Part shown: one piece after another, positions 26,637 to 35,794 of the stretch | How positions within the stretch are numbered: the first letter of the stretch is position 1 | Layout: the number at the start of each line of letters is the position of its first letter | Assembly (NCBI GenBank): GCA_035315885.1 | Contig: DATFXM010000167.1 | Location: 1 to 64,000, forward strand | Length of the DNA: 64,000 bases | From: DATFXM01 sp035315885 | GTDB lineage: Bacteria; Acidobacteriota; Blastocatellia; UBA7656 | Reading direction: 5' to 3' | Notes under the pieces: generated by a model | The model's database searches: none | The model's input: the letters and a program-made list of their open reading frames with translations, nothing else | Told to the model about the DNA's origin: nothing | Translations under genes and position numbers: made by a program

Positions 26637-27278
26637 TTGACCATAAACGAGTTGAAGAGGCTTTATGCGGTAAAGCGCCGCGAGATCAGAACGCGATTAT
26701 CCGAGTTCGCTCGGATCGGACGTAACGGCACGCACGAAGCCCTGTTCGAGGAGCTGACTTATTGTATTTACACCGCCGGCGCCAGCGCCCGTATGGGTTT
26801 GCGATCGGTCGAGGGTGTTCGCCCAATACTGATGACCGGAAGCAAGCGACAGATTCAGCGGTCGCTTAAAAGTCATCACCGTTTCCCCAACGCGCGAGGC
26901 GCATACGTATGGGAAACGCGCGAGTATTTTCGCGAGCGATGCGATTTGAGACTCCGAGAGGTGCTCGACGAATTGAAGGATCCGGATCAACGCAGAGACT
27001 TCTTCGCGGCGAACCGGGAAGTTCGAGGCCTGGGTTACAAAGAATCCAGCCACTTTCTTCGCAATATCGGATATCGCGGGTACGCCATCCTCGATAAGCA
27101 TCTGCTCGGAAGATTGGCGGAACTGGGAGTCATCGACAACTCTAAACCGCCGTCTACAAAGACTCGGTATTTGGTGATTGAGGAGAGGCTGAAGCAGTTT
27201 GCCGAGAGCATTGCCATCGATTTTGACGAACTCGACCTGCTCTTGTGGTACTCGAAGACAGGGGAGATCTTGAAGTGA
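26637..27278 (+). CDS. ogg: 8-oxoguanine DNA glycosylase / AP lyase, Ogg2 type
   Basis: 213 residues from a TTG start, close to the size of archaeal Ogg2. The helix-hairpin-helix region reads GLGYKESSHFLRNIGYRGYAILDKHLL, shown here in its key parts: the Schiff-base Lys135 (GYKESSHF) and catalytic Asp153 (ILDKH) are 18 residues apart, as in the Methanocaldococcus enzyme (Lys129, Asp147). It excises 8-oxoguanine from DNA and cleaves the abasic site. AAGGTG precedes the TTG. It overlaps the following gene by four bases, so translation of the two is coupled, although their functions look unrelated. Confidence 0.88.
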   Translation: MTINELKRLYAVKRREIRTRLSEFARIGRNGTHEALFEELTYCIYTAGASARMGLRSVEGVRPILMTGSKRQIQRSLKSHHRFPNARGAYVWETREYFRERCDLRLREVLDELKDPDQRRDFFAANREVRGLGYKESSHFLRNIGYRGYAILDKHLLGRLAELGVIDNSKPPSTKTRYLVIEERLKQFAESIAIDFDELDLLLWYSKTGEILK

Positions 27279-28888
27279 ATCGCAGTGGAAGTGGCCCGAG
27301 AGTCTTAACCGGCCAGCTCAATTTGATAATCCTCCTCCTGCTTACGCTGGCTGTGTCTATGCCGCCTGTCCAAGGCTTTGGCCGGGGTTTCGGCCAGCGA
27401 GACTTGCAGAAGTCCCCCGCTGAGGACTCCGCAATCAACATCGATCAACTGTTTCGAGATGCACGGCGCGAAATGCGTCGCGGACATTATGATAAGGCCG
27501 CGAAGATCTACGAAAGTATTCTCGTCGTCAGTCCGACAAATATTCGGGCAAAGCTTGGGTCCGCATTCGCGCAGTTGAAGATGGCGGACTACGCCAAGTG
27601 TTTTGAGCAGGCAAATGAAGCCATCAAGCTCGATCAGAACAGCTCGCGAGCTCACGCACTGGCTGGAGTCGCGCTCCTGAGATCGGGCTATATCCGCCCG
27701 GCGGTCGTCGAACTTCAAGCGTCGCTCAATCTTGATGCAAAGGAGGCGCTGGCCTACGGTGGTGCGGCGGAGGTCGACTACTACGAAGGACGCGTCAAGG
27801 AATCTCGTCAGAAGTCGTTCTACGCGCACAACCTCGATCCGGATGAACCCGACTACCTGGTGATTTACGCGCGCGCATCGTCTCGAGCCGAAGATTTCAA
27901 GGAAGCCGCGGATGCGTACGAGATGTATCTCCAGATCGCACCCGAGACAGACAGCGAGCGGCGAGAACGCATAAGAGGGCTGATTCAATTCTATCGTCAG
28001 CTCTCCGGTCTTCCGATACATTTGATATCTGGGTCCGAAACCACGGCAGTCCCGTTCAGGCTTGGCTCCGACCGAAGGCCTTATATTCGCGTCAAGGTAA
28101 ATGGACATGAAGCAACGTTTGTCATAGACACCGGAAGCGGGTTCACGGTGATCTCAAAAGAAAGCGCCCGTCGGTTTGGCGTTCCCGAGATTGCGCGAGG
28201 CGGCAAGTCACAAGGAGTGGGAGGCACCGGAAAATTCCTGATCGTTTATGGCCTGGTTCGCTCGATCGACATGGGCACCGCGAAGATCAAGAATATTCCA
28301 TGTTTCATAAGGCCTTTCCACGGACACACGGAGAAGCCAGCCCAGGAGCAAGCGGACGGGTTCATAGGACTGTCGATCTTGTCGCACTACCTGACGGAGC
28401 TCGACTACAAAGATCAGAAGCTCACGCTGGACCGCAGCGAGCGGTTGGCGCTGCAACCTGCAGCCGGGATCACGATTGTGCCGTTTCGCACGACTCAGAA
28501 CGGCTTGATAAGCGTCGAGACTGAGCTCGAAGGTGGGCATACGATCAATGCGATACTGGACTCGGGCGCAAGCTCGACGGTCATTTCGTTGGCGGCGGTG
28601 GACAGGCTCAAGCTGCAAGACTGGATAATTAAGGGTCAAACAGCCAGTGTTATCGGAGCGGCGGGAATCACCGACAATGTGCAGATGCTGTTCATTCGCA
28701 ATTGCCGTGTTGCGGACCTCGAACAGAACAATCTTCGAGCACTGGTGCTGGACTTCAACGCAATAAACGAGACCTCAGGATTTGAACAAAGCGGAATACT
28801 GGGCGGTGATTTTCTCCGTCACTTCCGACTAAGGATCGACTTCAGTCGCGCGCTGGTAGCCTTCGAGCGACACAGCCCCGCACCGTGA
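27275..28888 (+). CDS. Exported TPR protein with two retropepsin-like aspartic protease domains
   Basis: The GTG at 27275 overlaps the ogg stop (GTGA) and has GGGGAG upstream. 537 residues. A membrane/signal segment lies at 14-34, then TPR repeats at about 56-225 (GHYDKAAKIYESIL, AHALAGVALLRSGYI). Two aspartic protease domains follow: Asp285 in VIDTGSG with FIGLSIL, and Asp429 in ILDSGAS with GILGGDFL. Retropepsins normally dimerise to form one active site, so two half-sites in one chain could pair internally. It likely acts outside the cytosol. Related clan members exist in Acidobacteria with a single domain; the substrate is unknown. Confidence 0.82.
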   Translation: MNRSGSGPRVLTGQLNLIILLLLTLAVSMPPVQGFGRGFGQRDLQKSPAEDSAINIDQLFRDARREMRRGHYDKAAKIYESILVVSPTNIRAKLGSAFAQLKMADYAKCFEQANEAIKLDQNSSRAHALAGVALLRSGYIRPAVVELQASLNLDAKEALAYGGAAEVDYYEGRVKESRQKSFYAHNLDPDEPDYLVIYARASSRAEDFKEAADAYEMYLQIAPETDSERRERIRGLIQFYRQLSGLPIHLISGSETTAVPFRLGSDRRPYIRVKVNGHEATFVIDTGSGFTVISKESARRFGVPEIARGGKSQGVGGTGKFLIVYGLVRSIDMGTAKIKNIPCFIRPFHGHTEKPAQEQADGFIGLSILSHYLTELDYKDQKLTLDRSERLALQPAAGITIVPFRTTQNGLISVETELEGGHTINAILDSGASSTVISLAAVDRLKLQDWIIKGQTASVIGAAGITDNVQMLFIRNCRVADLEQNNLRALVLDFNAINETSGFEQSGILGGDFLRHFRLRIDFSRALVAFERHSPAP

Positions 28889-28995
28889 TGACGCCCTGAC
28901 AAACCTGACAATTTCGGGGGAGCCTGACGACGCTGGCCCCTCGCGCGGTGATTCGCCGATTGCCGCTTCACTGGCACCCAACCATCTCTCCGCAC

Positions 28996-29023
28996 CATAG
29001 ACCGCCAGTCGATGCGGTCTATG
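28996..29023 (+). promoter_or_regulatory. Perfect palindrome and -10 before the PIN gene
   Basis: CATAGACCGC and GCGGTCTATG form a perfect 10-bp inverted repeat with an 8-base centre. A -10-like TAAAAT lies just after it at 29025-29030, and the PIN start is at 29043. This is the expected position for an operator through which a toxin-antitoxin pair represses itself, so a DNA-binding role is likely; a transcript hairpin is the alternative. Confidence 0.55.
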
Positions 29024-29042
29024 CTAAAATGGTGCTTCGTTT

Positions 29043-29507
29043 ATGAAGAAGACCCTCTATCTGGAAACTTCGGTGGTTGGCGCGTACCTCGACAACGGCG
29101 AACCATTCAGACGCGATCTGACGATTCGCTGGTGGGAACATGAGCTGAAGGACTATTCACCTTACGTCTCTTCGCTCGTAGTCCGGGAGTTGGAACGAAC
29201 GGACGAGCCCCGCAGGTCGGCATACTTGAACCTGATCAAGGATGTACCGATGTACGAGATAAGCGAAGAGGCGGCGATCCTCGCCGAGGGGTACGTTTCG
29301 AGAGGAATCTTCCATCGCAAGTACATCGGGGACGCACTGCACGTTGCGATAGCCTCGGTAAGCAAAGCTGATCTTCTGGTTACCTGGGACTTCGGATATA
29401 TTGCCAACGTCCAGCGCCAATCTCGAATACAGCTCTTCAACACGATTGCCGGTTTTTTTGTGCCCATGATTGTTACTCCCGAGTTCTTGATAAACTCGGA
29501 GTTTTGA
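29043..29507 (+). CDS. PIN-domain ribonuclease, probable toxin
   Basis: 154 residues. Acidic residues expected for a PIN active site are present: Glu8 in LYLETSV (where Asp is more usual), Glu49 in VVRELER, Asp97 in GDALHVA and Asp116 in VTWDFGYI. Mg2+-dependent RNA cleavage is the family activity. The next gene is a small acidic protein 56 bp downstream, so the order is toxin first. Between them an in-frame 17-codon frame (29510-29563) starts three bases after this stop and ends directly at the next ATG; it may only serve translational coupling. Confidence 0.85.
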   Translation: MKKTLYLETSVVGAYLDNGEPFRRDLTIRWWEHELKDYSPYVSSLVVRELERTDEPRRSAYLNLIKDVPMYEISEEAAILAEGYVSRGIFHRKYIGDALHVAIASVSKADLLVTWDFGYIANVQRQSRIQLFNTIAGFFVPMIVTPEFLINSEF

Positions 29508-29563
29508 AGATGAGGCGAGTTGTCGAAGACTCGGAAACAGAACCGAGCGGATCCGGTGAATAG

Positions 29564-29779
29564 ATGTATCGCAAACCGAGATTCTTAGAAGAGCTCCACG
29601 CGATTCGCGAAGAGATGTCACGCGAATGCGACTACGACGTCGACCTGTTTGCTGAAATGGCGCGTTCCGGGCAGCGCCCGCACTATGGTCCAGTCAGAAA
29701 CATTCGCGGGTTCAAGACCCGTGCTCCGGCTTCGGCGCCTGCCGAACCTGAAAATCCTCGCTCGAGTCAGAAAGAATGA
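29564..29779 (+). CDS. Small protein paired with the PIN gene, probable antitoxin
   Basis: 71 residues: MYRKPRFLEELHAIREEMS opens an amphipathic, charged helix, followed by DYDVDLFAEMARSGQ and a Pro/Ala-rich tail. This type of short protein (HAIREEMSRE...DVDLF) recurs beside PIN genes in several phyla to my recollection, and I take it as the antitoxin. No DNA-binding fold is obvious. The stop overlaps the start of the HtrA-like gene by four bases (ATGA), tying the protease to this pair. Confidence 0.65.
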   Translation: MYRKPRFLEELHAIREEMSRECDYDVDLFAEMARSGQRPHYGPVRNIRGFKTRAPASAPAEPENPRSSQKE

Positions 29780-30882
29780 TGAGAAGAATTGCCATTGTTT
29801 TTATCGCAGTGTGTTCTTTAGCTTCCCCGTTGCTTGCCGCCAGCGACGAGAGCAGACGCTTTCAGGTTGACCAGCAAGTTGCACCTTCGGTACGGCGCGA
29901 TGATTCGGTACCACAAGCGAGGACGCTTGTCCTGGACGTGCCGTCGATCGCCGAGAGAGTCAACGAAGTCGTAGTGAACGTACGGTCGGTGTCCGAGCTG
30001 GGTGAGAATCTCGGCAGCGGTTTCATCATCGATAAGCGCGGTTTGATCGCCACCAACTTTCATCTCATTTCCGCGACCGAACGTCGCGGAATTGCCGGCC
30101 AGGAGCAGGAGTCAAAGACCCCTCGCCTGGTGAAAAGCGTGACGGTCACACTGCACGACGGAAGGCAATTCCCGGCCTCCATCAAGGGCTACGACGAAGC
30201 CACCGATATCGCGCTGCTTGAAATAGTCCTGCCCAAGGACACTTCGCTTCCGGTGGCCGAAATCGGCGACAGCGATTCGTTGAGAGTCGGAGAGTGGGTT
30301 ATTGCTATCGGAAACCCGCTGGGTCTGGATCACACCGTGACCTTGGGAATCCTCAGCGCAAAGGGCAGGACCGGCTTTGGTGGCCAGTTCGACGACTTCC
30401 TCCAAACTGATGCGGCAATCAACCCCGGCAACTCCGGAGGCCCGCTGGTAAACGCACAGGGCAAGGTTGTCGGTATAAACACCCTTGTCCTGGAGCGAAC
30501 CCAGGGCCTCAGCTTCTCGATTCCAATAAACACTTTGAAGTCGATACTCCCCCAACTGGTAGAGAAGGGCCGCGTGGCGCGCGGCTACCTCGGGGTCGAA
30601 ACGCGAGACCTGGATGCCGACCTTCGCGCGTTGTACAAGCTGCCGGCCGATGCCCGCGGTGTTCTGGTGTCAAGAGTCGAACGAGCTACACCCGCGGCGA
30701 GGGCGGGCCTCAGAAAAGATGACGTCATCACCGCGCTCGACAAGGATCAGATAACCTCCTACGTTCAATTCAATCGTCTGGTGGCGTCGAGGCCCCCCGG
30801 CTCAAGAGTCGTGCTCGAGATTCTGCGAGACGGCAAGAATTACAAGCTGAACGCAGAGATCGGAGAAGAAACCAGGAAATAG
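29776..30882 (+). CDS. HtrA/Deg-type serine protease with one PDZ domain
   Basis: 368 residues with a signal peptide (MMRRIAIVFIAVCSLASPLLAAS). The trypsin-like domain has the triad His96 (TNFHLI), Asp144 (TDIALL) and Ser220 (NPGNSGGPL). A single PDZ domain spans about 275-360 (GYLGVETRDL, AARAGLRKDDVI). It is a periplasmic quality-control protease. Its ATG overlaps the antitoxin stop, giving a PIN - antitoxin - HtrA order with translational coupling at the second junction. A start three bases later (second ATG) is equally possible. Confidence 0.92.
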   Translation: MMRRIAIVFIAVCSLASPLLAASDESRRFQVDQQVAPSVRRDDSVPQARTLVLDVPSIAERVNEVVVNVRSVSELGENLGSGFIIDKRGLIATNFHLISATERRGIAGQEQESKTPRLVKSVTVTLHDGRQFPASIKGYDEATDIALLEIVLPKDTSLPVAEIGDSDSLRVGEWVIAIGNPLGLDHTVTLGILSAKGRTGFGGQFDDFLQTDAAINPGNSGGPLVNAQGKVVGINTLVLERTQGLSFSIPINTLKSILPQLVEKGRVARGYLGVETRDLDADLRALYKLPADARGVLVSRVERATPAARAGLRKDDVITALDKDQITSYVQFNRLVASRPPGSRVVLEILRDGKNYKLNAEIGEETRK

Positions 30883-30965
30883 ATCTGTTTTCTTTCGAGT
30901 TCAGCGCACTGGTCGTAACGAATTCTTCTTCAGGTTGGTTTTTAGTCTCTGTGCGCAATCTCTAA

Positions 30966-31841
30966 ATGGAAGATTCACTGCAAACCAAGAAGGGCAACAC
31001 GCAGCAGCCGCCGCGGGAGGACGAAGTCTCTGCGGGCGCGGCGGCTATGTGCGAGTTGTTTCATGCGATCGGCTTCGAGATCCTCGATGAACAAGCCTAC
31101 AACCGGCTTGTCGAATACGTAGAAGCGAACGGGGTGCACACGCGGATCGACCGCGGAGATGCCGCGCTTCATGGCCGCTGTGTGAAGCTCGGAAATGGGC
31201 TAGAAGTTTGGTCGGTGCTCTTTGAGCGCGGCGTAGATCTGTATTATGCCGACTGTCGCCCGGCGTTCAGAAGCAGGTATACGCACACGGTTTCACCGTG
31301 GGAGCTGATCGAATACGACGAGGACGGCGAGGCGATTGTCCGAGGCAAGCTCCTGAACGGACCCGACGTGGTGTTCGAGTTGCAAAATCTCACCGAAGTC
31401 AGCGCTAGAAAATTCAGAGAACCTGAAATGCAAGTCGCGCTTGCTGGTATTGCGTACTGGGCGGAGGTTCCTGCCTCGGGGATGAAAACCAGAGCCGTAA
31501 AGCAGTTTCAACTTGCGGAAGGACTGGCTGATTACGCCGGCAATGCCTGCGAGAGCGACTACGTCATCGTGGGTGAGGTTCTAGCGTTGAGGGAGTTTTC
31601 AAACCCGGCGACCGGCGCACGGCTCTATTGGTTGTTCGTCGACGCCGGTTCGATCAGCCTCGAATTGATCGTCAACGGCCTGACGCTTGGCCAGCGCGTC
31701 AAGATCGGAACATTAATAAAGGCCGGAGTTTGGTTACAGGGGCACGTCCTTACTGAACCGGAGATTTCGGCCCGGTATGAAGGCGTTGACCCTGATCACC
31801 AGTCGGGTGAATCCTGGGCGGTGTTTCGAAGAACGAACTGA
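30966..31841 (+). CDS. Conserved-looking protein of unknown function
   Basis: 291 residues, no signal peptide or membrane segment. The N-terminus is polar (LQTKKGNTQQPPRED) and the body is a mixed alpha/beta sequence with several aromatic-rich strands (GLEVWSVLFERGVDLYYADCRP, VSPWELIEYDEDGEAIV, shown in part). The second half contains YVIVGEVLALREF and LYWLFVDAGSISLELIVNG, which look like an OB-fold barrel. I do not recognise the family. It is a single gene, 83 bp after the HtrA stop, with no obvious ribosome site. Confidence 0.65.
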   Translation: MEDSLQTKKGNTQQPPREDEVSAGAAAMCELFHAIGFEILDEQAYNRLVEYVEANGVHTRIDRGDAALHGRCVKLGNGLEVWSVLFERGVDLYYADCRPAFRSRYTHTVSPWELIEYDEDGEAIVRGKLLNGPDVVFELQNLTEVSARKFREPEMQVALAGIAYWAEVPASGMKTRAVKQFQLAEGLADYAGNACESDYVIVGEVLALREFSNPATGARLYWLFVDAGSISLELIVNGLTLGQRVKIGTLIKAGVWLQGHVLTEPEISARYEGVDPDHQSGESWAVFRRTN

Positions 31842-32216
31842 TCCCTTACCTGGCGGCGATAGCGTCAACCTGAACGAAGTAAGGATTGCTCCTCGCCACT
31901 TTGACCGCATCCTCCTTGCCTGGAGTAAGACTTCTCACTTGCGGTCCGAATTAACCTCCCGTTACACAAAACTTAACCTAGCGCCTGTTAAGGGCAAAGA
32001 GCGGCACGTGCATTGATTTAAGTTCCGGAGCGCTGTGAGCTCAGAGTCGTCCCAGTGTCCCGTGCAGACGTTTAGTGCAGCGCCCTGCAGTGCAGATTGA
32101 GTCAGTATCGGCGCGCCCCCGGCAACCGAACTGCGAACCAGGAATTTTAATCGAGGTTCTCGGGTATCCCTCGAACGCCGCGGACCAATTCAGGCTTTTT
32201 TCCGAATGGAGTAGTC
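31842..32216. other. Gene-free spacer before the HD-GYP/GGDEF gene
   Basis: 375 bp. No open frame with family resemblance, no repeat block and no c-di-GMP riboswitch-like motif was found, although the downstream gene turns over c-di-GMP. Confidence 0.5.
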
Positions 32217-34667
32217 GTGCAGGCCAATAGCCTCCAATCAAGACTCGTGCAATACGGGTTTTCAGCGGCCGGTCTCCTTACGCTTGCTTATTCGCTGTAC
32301 CGAGTGTACGAAGCGCCAGTTCGCCTTGATTGGACGCTTACTCTCGCGGTGGCGATTCTCATAAGCTGGCGCATCCAGATCTGGATCCCAGGCGTTCGCA
32401 GTCAAATCACTCTCACCGACTCGTTTATCTACATCGCGGCTCTGATTCTTGGTCCGTGGGCCGCCGTAGTTCTAGCTTCGATCGACGGTCTCGCTAAGTC
32501 TCCCCGTGGCTCGAACAACAAGCTTATTGATACGGTGGGCGTAAGCGTAGGGGCGATGAACATCGCTTTACTCGCCGCCAGCCTTACCGTAATAAGAATC
32601 TTCGGTCCACTCGATCAGCTTGTTACGCCAGTTGAAAATGGGCTCAGACTGGCCCTTGCTCTAGGCTTGCTCGCGCTAATCAACTACTTCGTCTATAGCG
32701 GCATCGCCGCAGGCTCCCACGCGCTTGCGAATCGCAAGAACTTCGCGCGGGTCTGGATCGACAACTACCTGTGGACCGCACCGGCGTTCTTCGTAGGAGC
32801 AGTGGCTGCCGGCATTGTGGCGCGTGCCATCGCATTTTTCGGTTTCTTCTCCTTCGTGGTGGCGGTTCCGATCCTCGCATTGAGTTATGTAGTGTCAAAA
32901 GCTTACCTCGGTAAAGTCGAGGAGTCGCACGAGCACATAGAGAAGCTGACTCGATTGCATCTGGCTACGATCGAAACGCTAACCATGGCGATCGATGCCA
33001 AGGACCCCGCCGCTCGAGGACACATTCAACGTGTCCGGTTGCTTGCCGAAGGGCTGGCACGTGCTGTTGGCTATCCCGAAGATCAGATGGAAGGTCTGAA
33101 GGCAGCCGCGCTGCTTCACGATATCGGCAAGCTCGCGGTACCGGAACACATCCTGAGCAAACCGGCTAAGCTCACACCGGCAGAATACTCGAAGATCACC
33201 GTCCACCCGGTAGTAGGCGCTGATATTCTCAGCAACGTCGAGTTTCCTTACGAAGTAGTGCCGATCGTCAAGCATCATCACGAGAGATACGACGGCAGCG
33301 GATATCCCGACGGACTCGCCGGAGAACAGATACCTCTCGGCGCAAGGATTCTGACCGTTGTCGATTGCTACGAGGCGCTGATCACTACCCGTTCCTACAG
33401 GGCACGCTTTACGCAGAGAGAAGCGATCGAGATGATGAGCCAGGAATCGGGCGTTACTTTCGACCCGGTCATTCTCGCTAAGTTTGTTGAGAACATCTCG
33501 GAGATAACCGCTAATTTGCCGTTGGTGATCGACCCGCCAGTGCTATTTGAAGGCGTAGGCTTCAAGGCGATTGAGCCCTCGCCGTCCCGCGGCTTCGGGC
33601 TCGCACCCGCCAACGCCACCGAAAAGGCTTTGCTGGACATCGCCGCTGCACAACAAGAGGTGCTCTCGCTGTACGAGATTTCGCAAACTCTGGGTTCCAC
33701 GCTCAAGCTGTCTGAGGTGCTCCCAATAATTGGGGCAAAGCTGGAACGAGTCGCGAGCTTCACGACGTTGGTCATATACCTGCTGCGAGGAAATCGGCTG
33801 GTTGCTGAGCACGCCACCGGTCGGAACGCAGACGCGATCAAGGGGATCGCGCTGGCCCTTGGTCAGGGAGGAGCCGGCTGGGTAGCGGAACATCGAGAGC
33901 CGTTGGTGGGCGGCCGTCCGATGCGCGACCTGCAGGCCCTGGGGTCGGCGGCGTCAGTCTACAGTACTGCGACAATCCTTCCACTGTCCTACCAGGGCGA
34001 ACTCGTAGGTTCGGTAGCGCTCTATTGTGCCGAGGAGCAGGGCCATTCAGCCGACGAGGTACGCATGCTCGAAGCGATTTCGCTTCACGCGGCGACAGCT
34101 ATTCACAATGCGCTGGCTTTCGAACAGACCACGGAATCGGCTCTGACCGACAGCCTCACGGGTCTGCCCAATTCGCGATACATGTACGGCTTTTTTGAGC
34201 AGGAGCGGAGCCGGGCCGCGCGTCACGGATACCCGCTGGTGTTGATGATGATGGACCTGGACGGGTTCAAAAAGGTGAACGATACCTACGGCCATCACAT
34301 CGGCGACGAAATCCTCCGTAAGGCAGGCGCTCTGGCGAAGGAGCAACTCCGCTCTGGCGATACTCTGATCCGCTACGCCGGGGACGAGTTCGTAGCGGTG
34401 CTCCATCGAGCTACAGCGGACACGATCGTGGATCTGAAATGCCGGCTTCAGACGGCGGTTGACAGCTTTGAGCACGAGGTTCGTCCCGGAAGAGTAGCCC
34501 GGGTGGGTATTTCTATAGGTCATGCGATTTACGGGGTAGACGGCATTGCTCTGGATGAGTTGATGGAAGTCGCCGACCAAAGAATGTATCAGGACAAGGC
34601 TGCAAGAAAAGCGGGGACGACACCGATCTCGCTGGCTGCGCATCAGGTCGTTCCGGGAACAATGTAA
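32217..34667 (+). CDS. Membrane HD-GYP / GAF / GGDEF bifunctional c-di-GMP protein
   Basis: 816 residues from GTG. Residues 10-228 hold about six to seven membrane helices. The HD-GYP phosphodiesterase domain has LLHDIGKL (HD at 301-302), HHHERYDGSGYPDG (GYP at 362-364). A GAF domain spans about 475-640. The GGDEF domain reads RYAGDEF (721-725) with the I-site R712-S-G-D715 five residues upstream. Thus one chain carries predicted synthesis and hydrolysis of c-di-GMP; which dominates depends on the GAF or membrane input. The first Gly of GGDEF is Ala, a substitution tolerated in some active cyclases. Confidence 0.92.
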   Translation: MQANSLQSRLVQYGFSAAGLLTLAYSLYRVYEAPVRLDWTLTLAVAILISWRIQIWIPGVRSQITLTDSFIYIAALILGPWAAVVLASIDGLAKSPRGSNNKLIDTVGVSVGAMNIALLAASLTVIRIFGPLDQLVTPVENGLRLALALGLLALINYFVYSGIAAGSHALANRKNFARVWIDNYLWTAPAFFVGAVAAGIVARAIAFFGFFSFVVAVPILALSYVVSKAYLGKVEESHEHIEKLTRLHLATIETLTMAIDAKDPAARGHIQRVRLLAEGLARAVGYPEDQMEGLKAAALLHDIGKLAVPEHILSKPAKLTPAEYSKITVHPVVGADILSNVEFPYEVVPIVKHHHERYDGSGYPDGLAGEQIPLGARILTVVDCYEALITTRSYRARFTQREAIEMMSQESGVTFDPVILAKFVENISEITANLPLVIDPPVLFEGVGFKAIEPSPSRGFGLAPANATEKALLDIAAAQQEVLSLYEISQTLGSTLKLSEVLPIIGAKLERVASFTTLVIYLLRGNRLVAEHATGRNADAIKGIALALGQGGAGWVAEHREPLVGGRPMRDLQALGSAASVYSTATILPLSYQGELVGSVALYCAEEQGHSADEVRMLEAISLHAATAIHNALAFEQTTESALTDSLTGLPNSRYMYGFFEQERSRAARHGYPLVLMMMDLDGFKKVNDTYGHHIGDEILRKAGALAKEQLRSGDTLIRYAGDEFVAVLHRATADTIVDLKCRLQTAVDSFEHEVRPGRVARVGISIGHAIYGVDGIALDELMEVADQRMYQDKAARKAGTTPISLAAHQVVPGTM

Positions 34668-34697
34668 GTTCAGACTACCGGGGTTTGAGTTAAAGCA

Positions 34698-34913
34698 ATG
34701 TCGTCGGCACAACAACGCAAGGAACGAAGAGAAACAGAGGAGCGACGCAAGCAGGAACGGCGCCGGTCAATGCGCTACACCGCGGATACTTTGATCGTGC
34801 TTGACGGCATCACGTGGATTGATAACGAGGGAACCGATCGGCGACGGAAGATAAGACGTCGCGACGACCGCGAGCGAATAGCGAAACGCATTCTGGACGA
34901 TTCCGTTCGGTAG
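34698..34913 (+). CDS. Small highly charged protein after the c-di-GMP gene
   Basis: 71 residues with 31 Arg/Lys/Glu/Asp in the flanks: RKERRETEERRKQERRRSM at the start, a short central strand (TLIVLDGITWID) and a basic end (DRRRKIRRRDDRER). It starts 30 bp after the HD-GYP/GGDEF stop and is probably co-transcribed. No family recognised; nucleic-acid or partner-protein binding is a guess from charge alone. It converges with sdhB, 18 bp from its stop. Confidence 0.6.
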   Translation: MSSAQQRKERRETEERRKQERRRSMRYTADTLIVLDGITWIDNEGTDRRRKIRRRDDRERIAKRILDDSVR

Positions 34914-34931
34914 TCGTTTACAACCTGCGGT

Positions 34932-35678
34932 CTACTTGCTGCGTAACAGCGCTCGCAAGTGTTCGCGGTTCATCTGCGAAATAAAATCCAGCGAGATTTC
35001 TTTCGGACAGACGGCTTCGCAGGAGCCCATCACGGTGCAATTGCCGAAGCCTTCGTCGTCCATTGCCTTCACCATACTCAACACTCGTCGATTCTTTTCC
35101 GCCAAACCCTGAGGCAGAGTATTCAGATGTGAAACCTTCGCCGCGACAAACAGCATCGCAGATGCATTCTTGCATGCGGCAACACACGCACCGCAGCCAA
35201 TACAAGCTGCGGCATCCATCGCCCGATCGGCATCCGGTTTCGGAACCAGAATAGCGTTCCCGTCTGGAGTCCCGCCGGTGGCAACGGAAATGAACCCGCC
35301 AGCCTGAATAATCCGATCGAAGGCGCTGCGGTCTACAACCAGGTCCTTGATGATCGGGAACGGCCTTGCTCGCCACGGCTCGATCACGATGTAGTCACCG
35401 TCTCGGAACGTACGCATGTGTAGCTGGCAGGTGGTTGTTGCTCCGAGCGGGCCGTGTGCGACTCCGTTTATCACCATCCCACACGTGCCGCATATTCCCT
35501 CCCGGCAGTCGTGGTCAAACGCAATGGGATCCTCGCCTTTCTTGATCAGCTCCTCGTTGACCACATCGAGCATTTCAAGGAAGGACATATCGGGCGAGAT
35601 GTCGGTCGCCTTGTATTCGACAAATTGTCCGGCAATTTCGCCGTTCTTTTGCCGCCAGACTTTAAGCGTAAGGTTCAT
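34932..35678 (-). CDS. sdhB: Succinate dehydrogenase / fumarate reductase iron-sulfur subunit
   Basis: 248 residues. All cluster ligands are present: 2Fe-2S Cys58, 63, 66, 84; 4Fe-4S Cys159, 162, 165 and 224; 3Fe-4S Cys169, 214, 220 (CIGCGACVAAC and CTVMGSCEAVCP motifs). It passes electrons from the flavoprotein to the membrane cytochrome. It is the last gene of sdhC-sdhA-sdhB, separated from sdhA by 114 bp that are almost filled by a heptad inverted repeat. The direction, succinate oxidation or fumarate reduction, cannot be told from sequence, but an aerobic TCA role fits the nearby fumarase. Confidence 0.95.
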   Translation of the reverse strand: MNLTLKVWRQKNGEIAGQFVEYKATDISPDMSFLEMLDVVNEELIKKGEDPIAFDHDCREGICGTCGMVINGVAHGPLGATTTCQLHMRTFRDGDYIVIEPWRARPFPIIKDLVVDRSAFDRIIQAGGFISVATGGTPDGNAILVPKPDADRAMDAAACIGCGACVAACKNASAMLFVAAKVSHLNTLPQGLAEKNRRVLSMVKAMDDEGFGNCTVMGSCEAVCPKEISLDFISQMNREHLRALLRSK

Positions 35679-35692
35679 CTGCTCTCCAGGAG

Positions 35693-35794
35693 AAGTGCTG
35701 AGTGGTGAATGCTGATTTGAGTGCTGTTCTCACGCCAAACTGTTCTTAACTCAGCTCTCAGCACTCGGCACTCAGCACTCAGCACTCAGCACTT
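35693..35794. repeat. Heptad inverted repeat between sdhA and sdhB
   Basis: The left arm 35693-35728 has AGTGCTG-type units with decay. The right arm 35747-35794 is a clean run of CAGCACT units that overlaps the sdhA stop codon. Lying inside an operon, the hairpin could lower sdhB expression relative to sdhA or protect mRNA ends. Confidence 0.8.

Noticed and set aside
31842..32216. c-di-GMP riboswitch before the HD-GYP/GGDEF gene
   Set aside because: No GEMM-type conserved strings or tetraloop-receptor pattern could be found.
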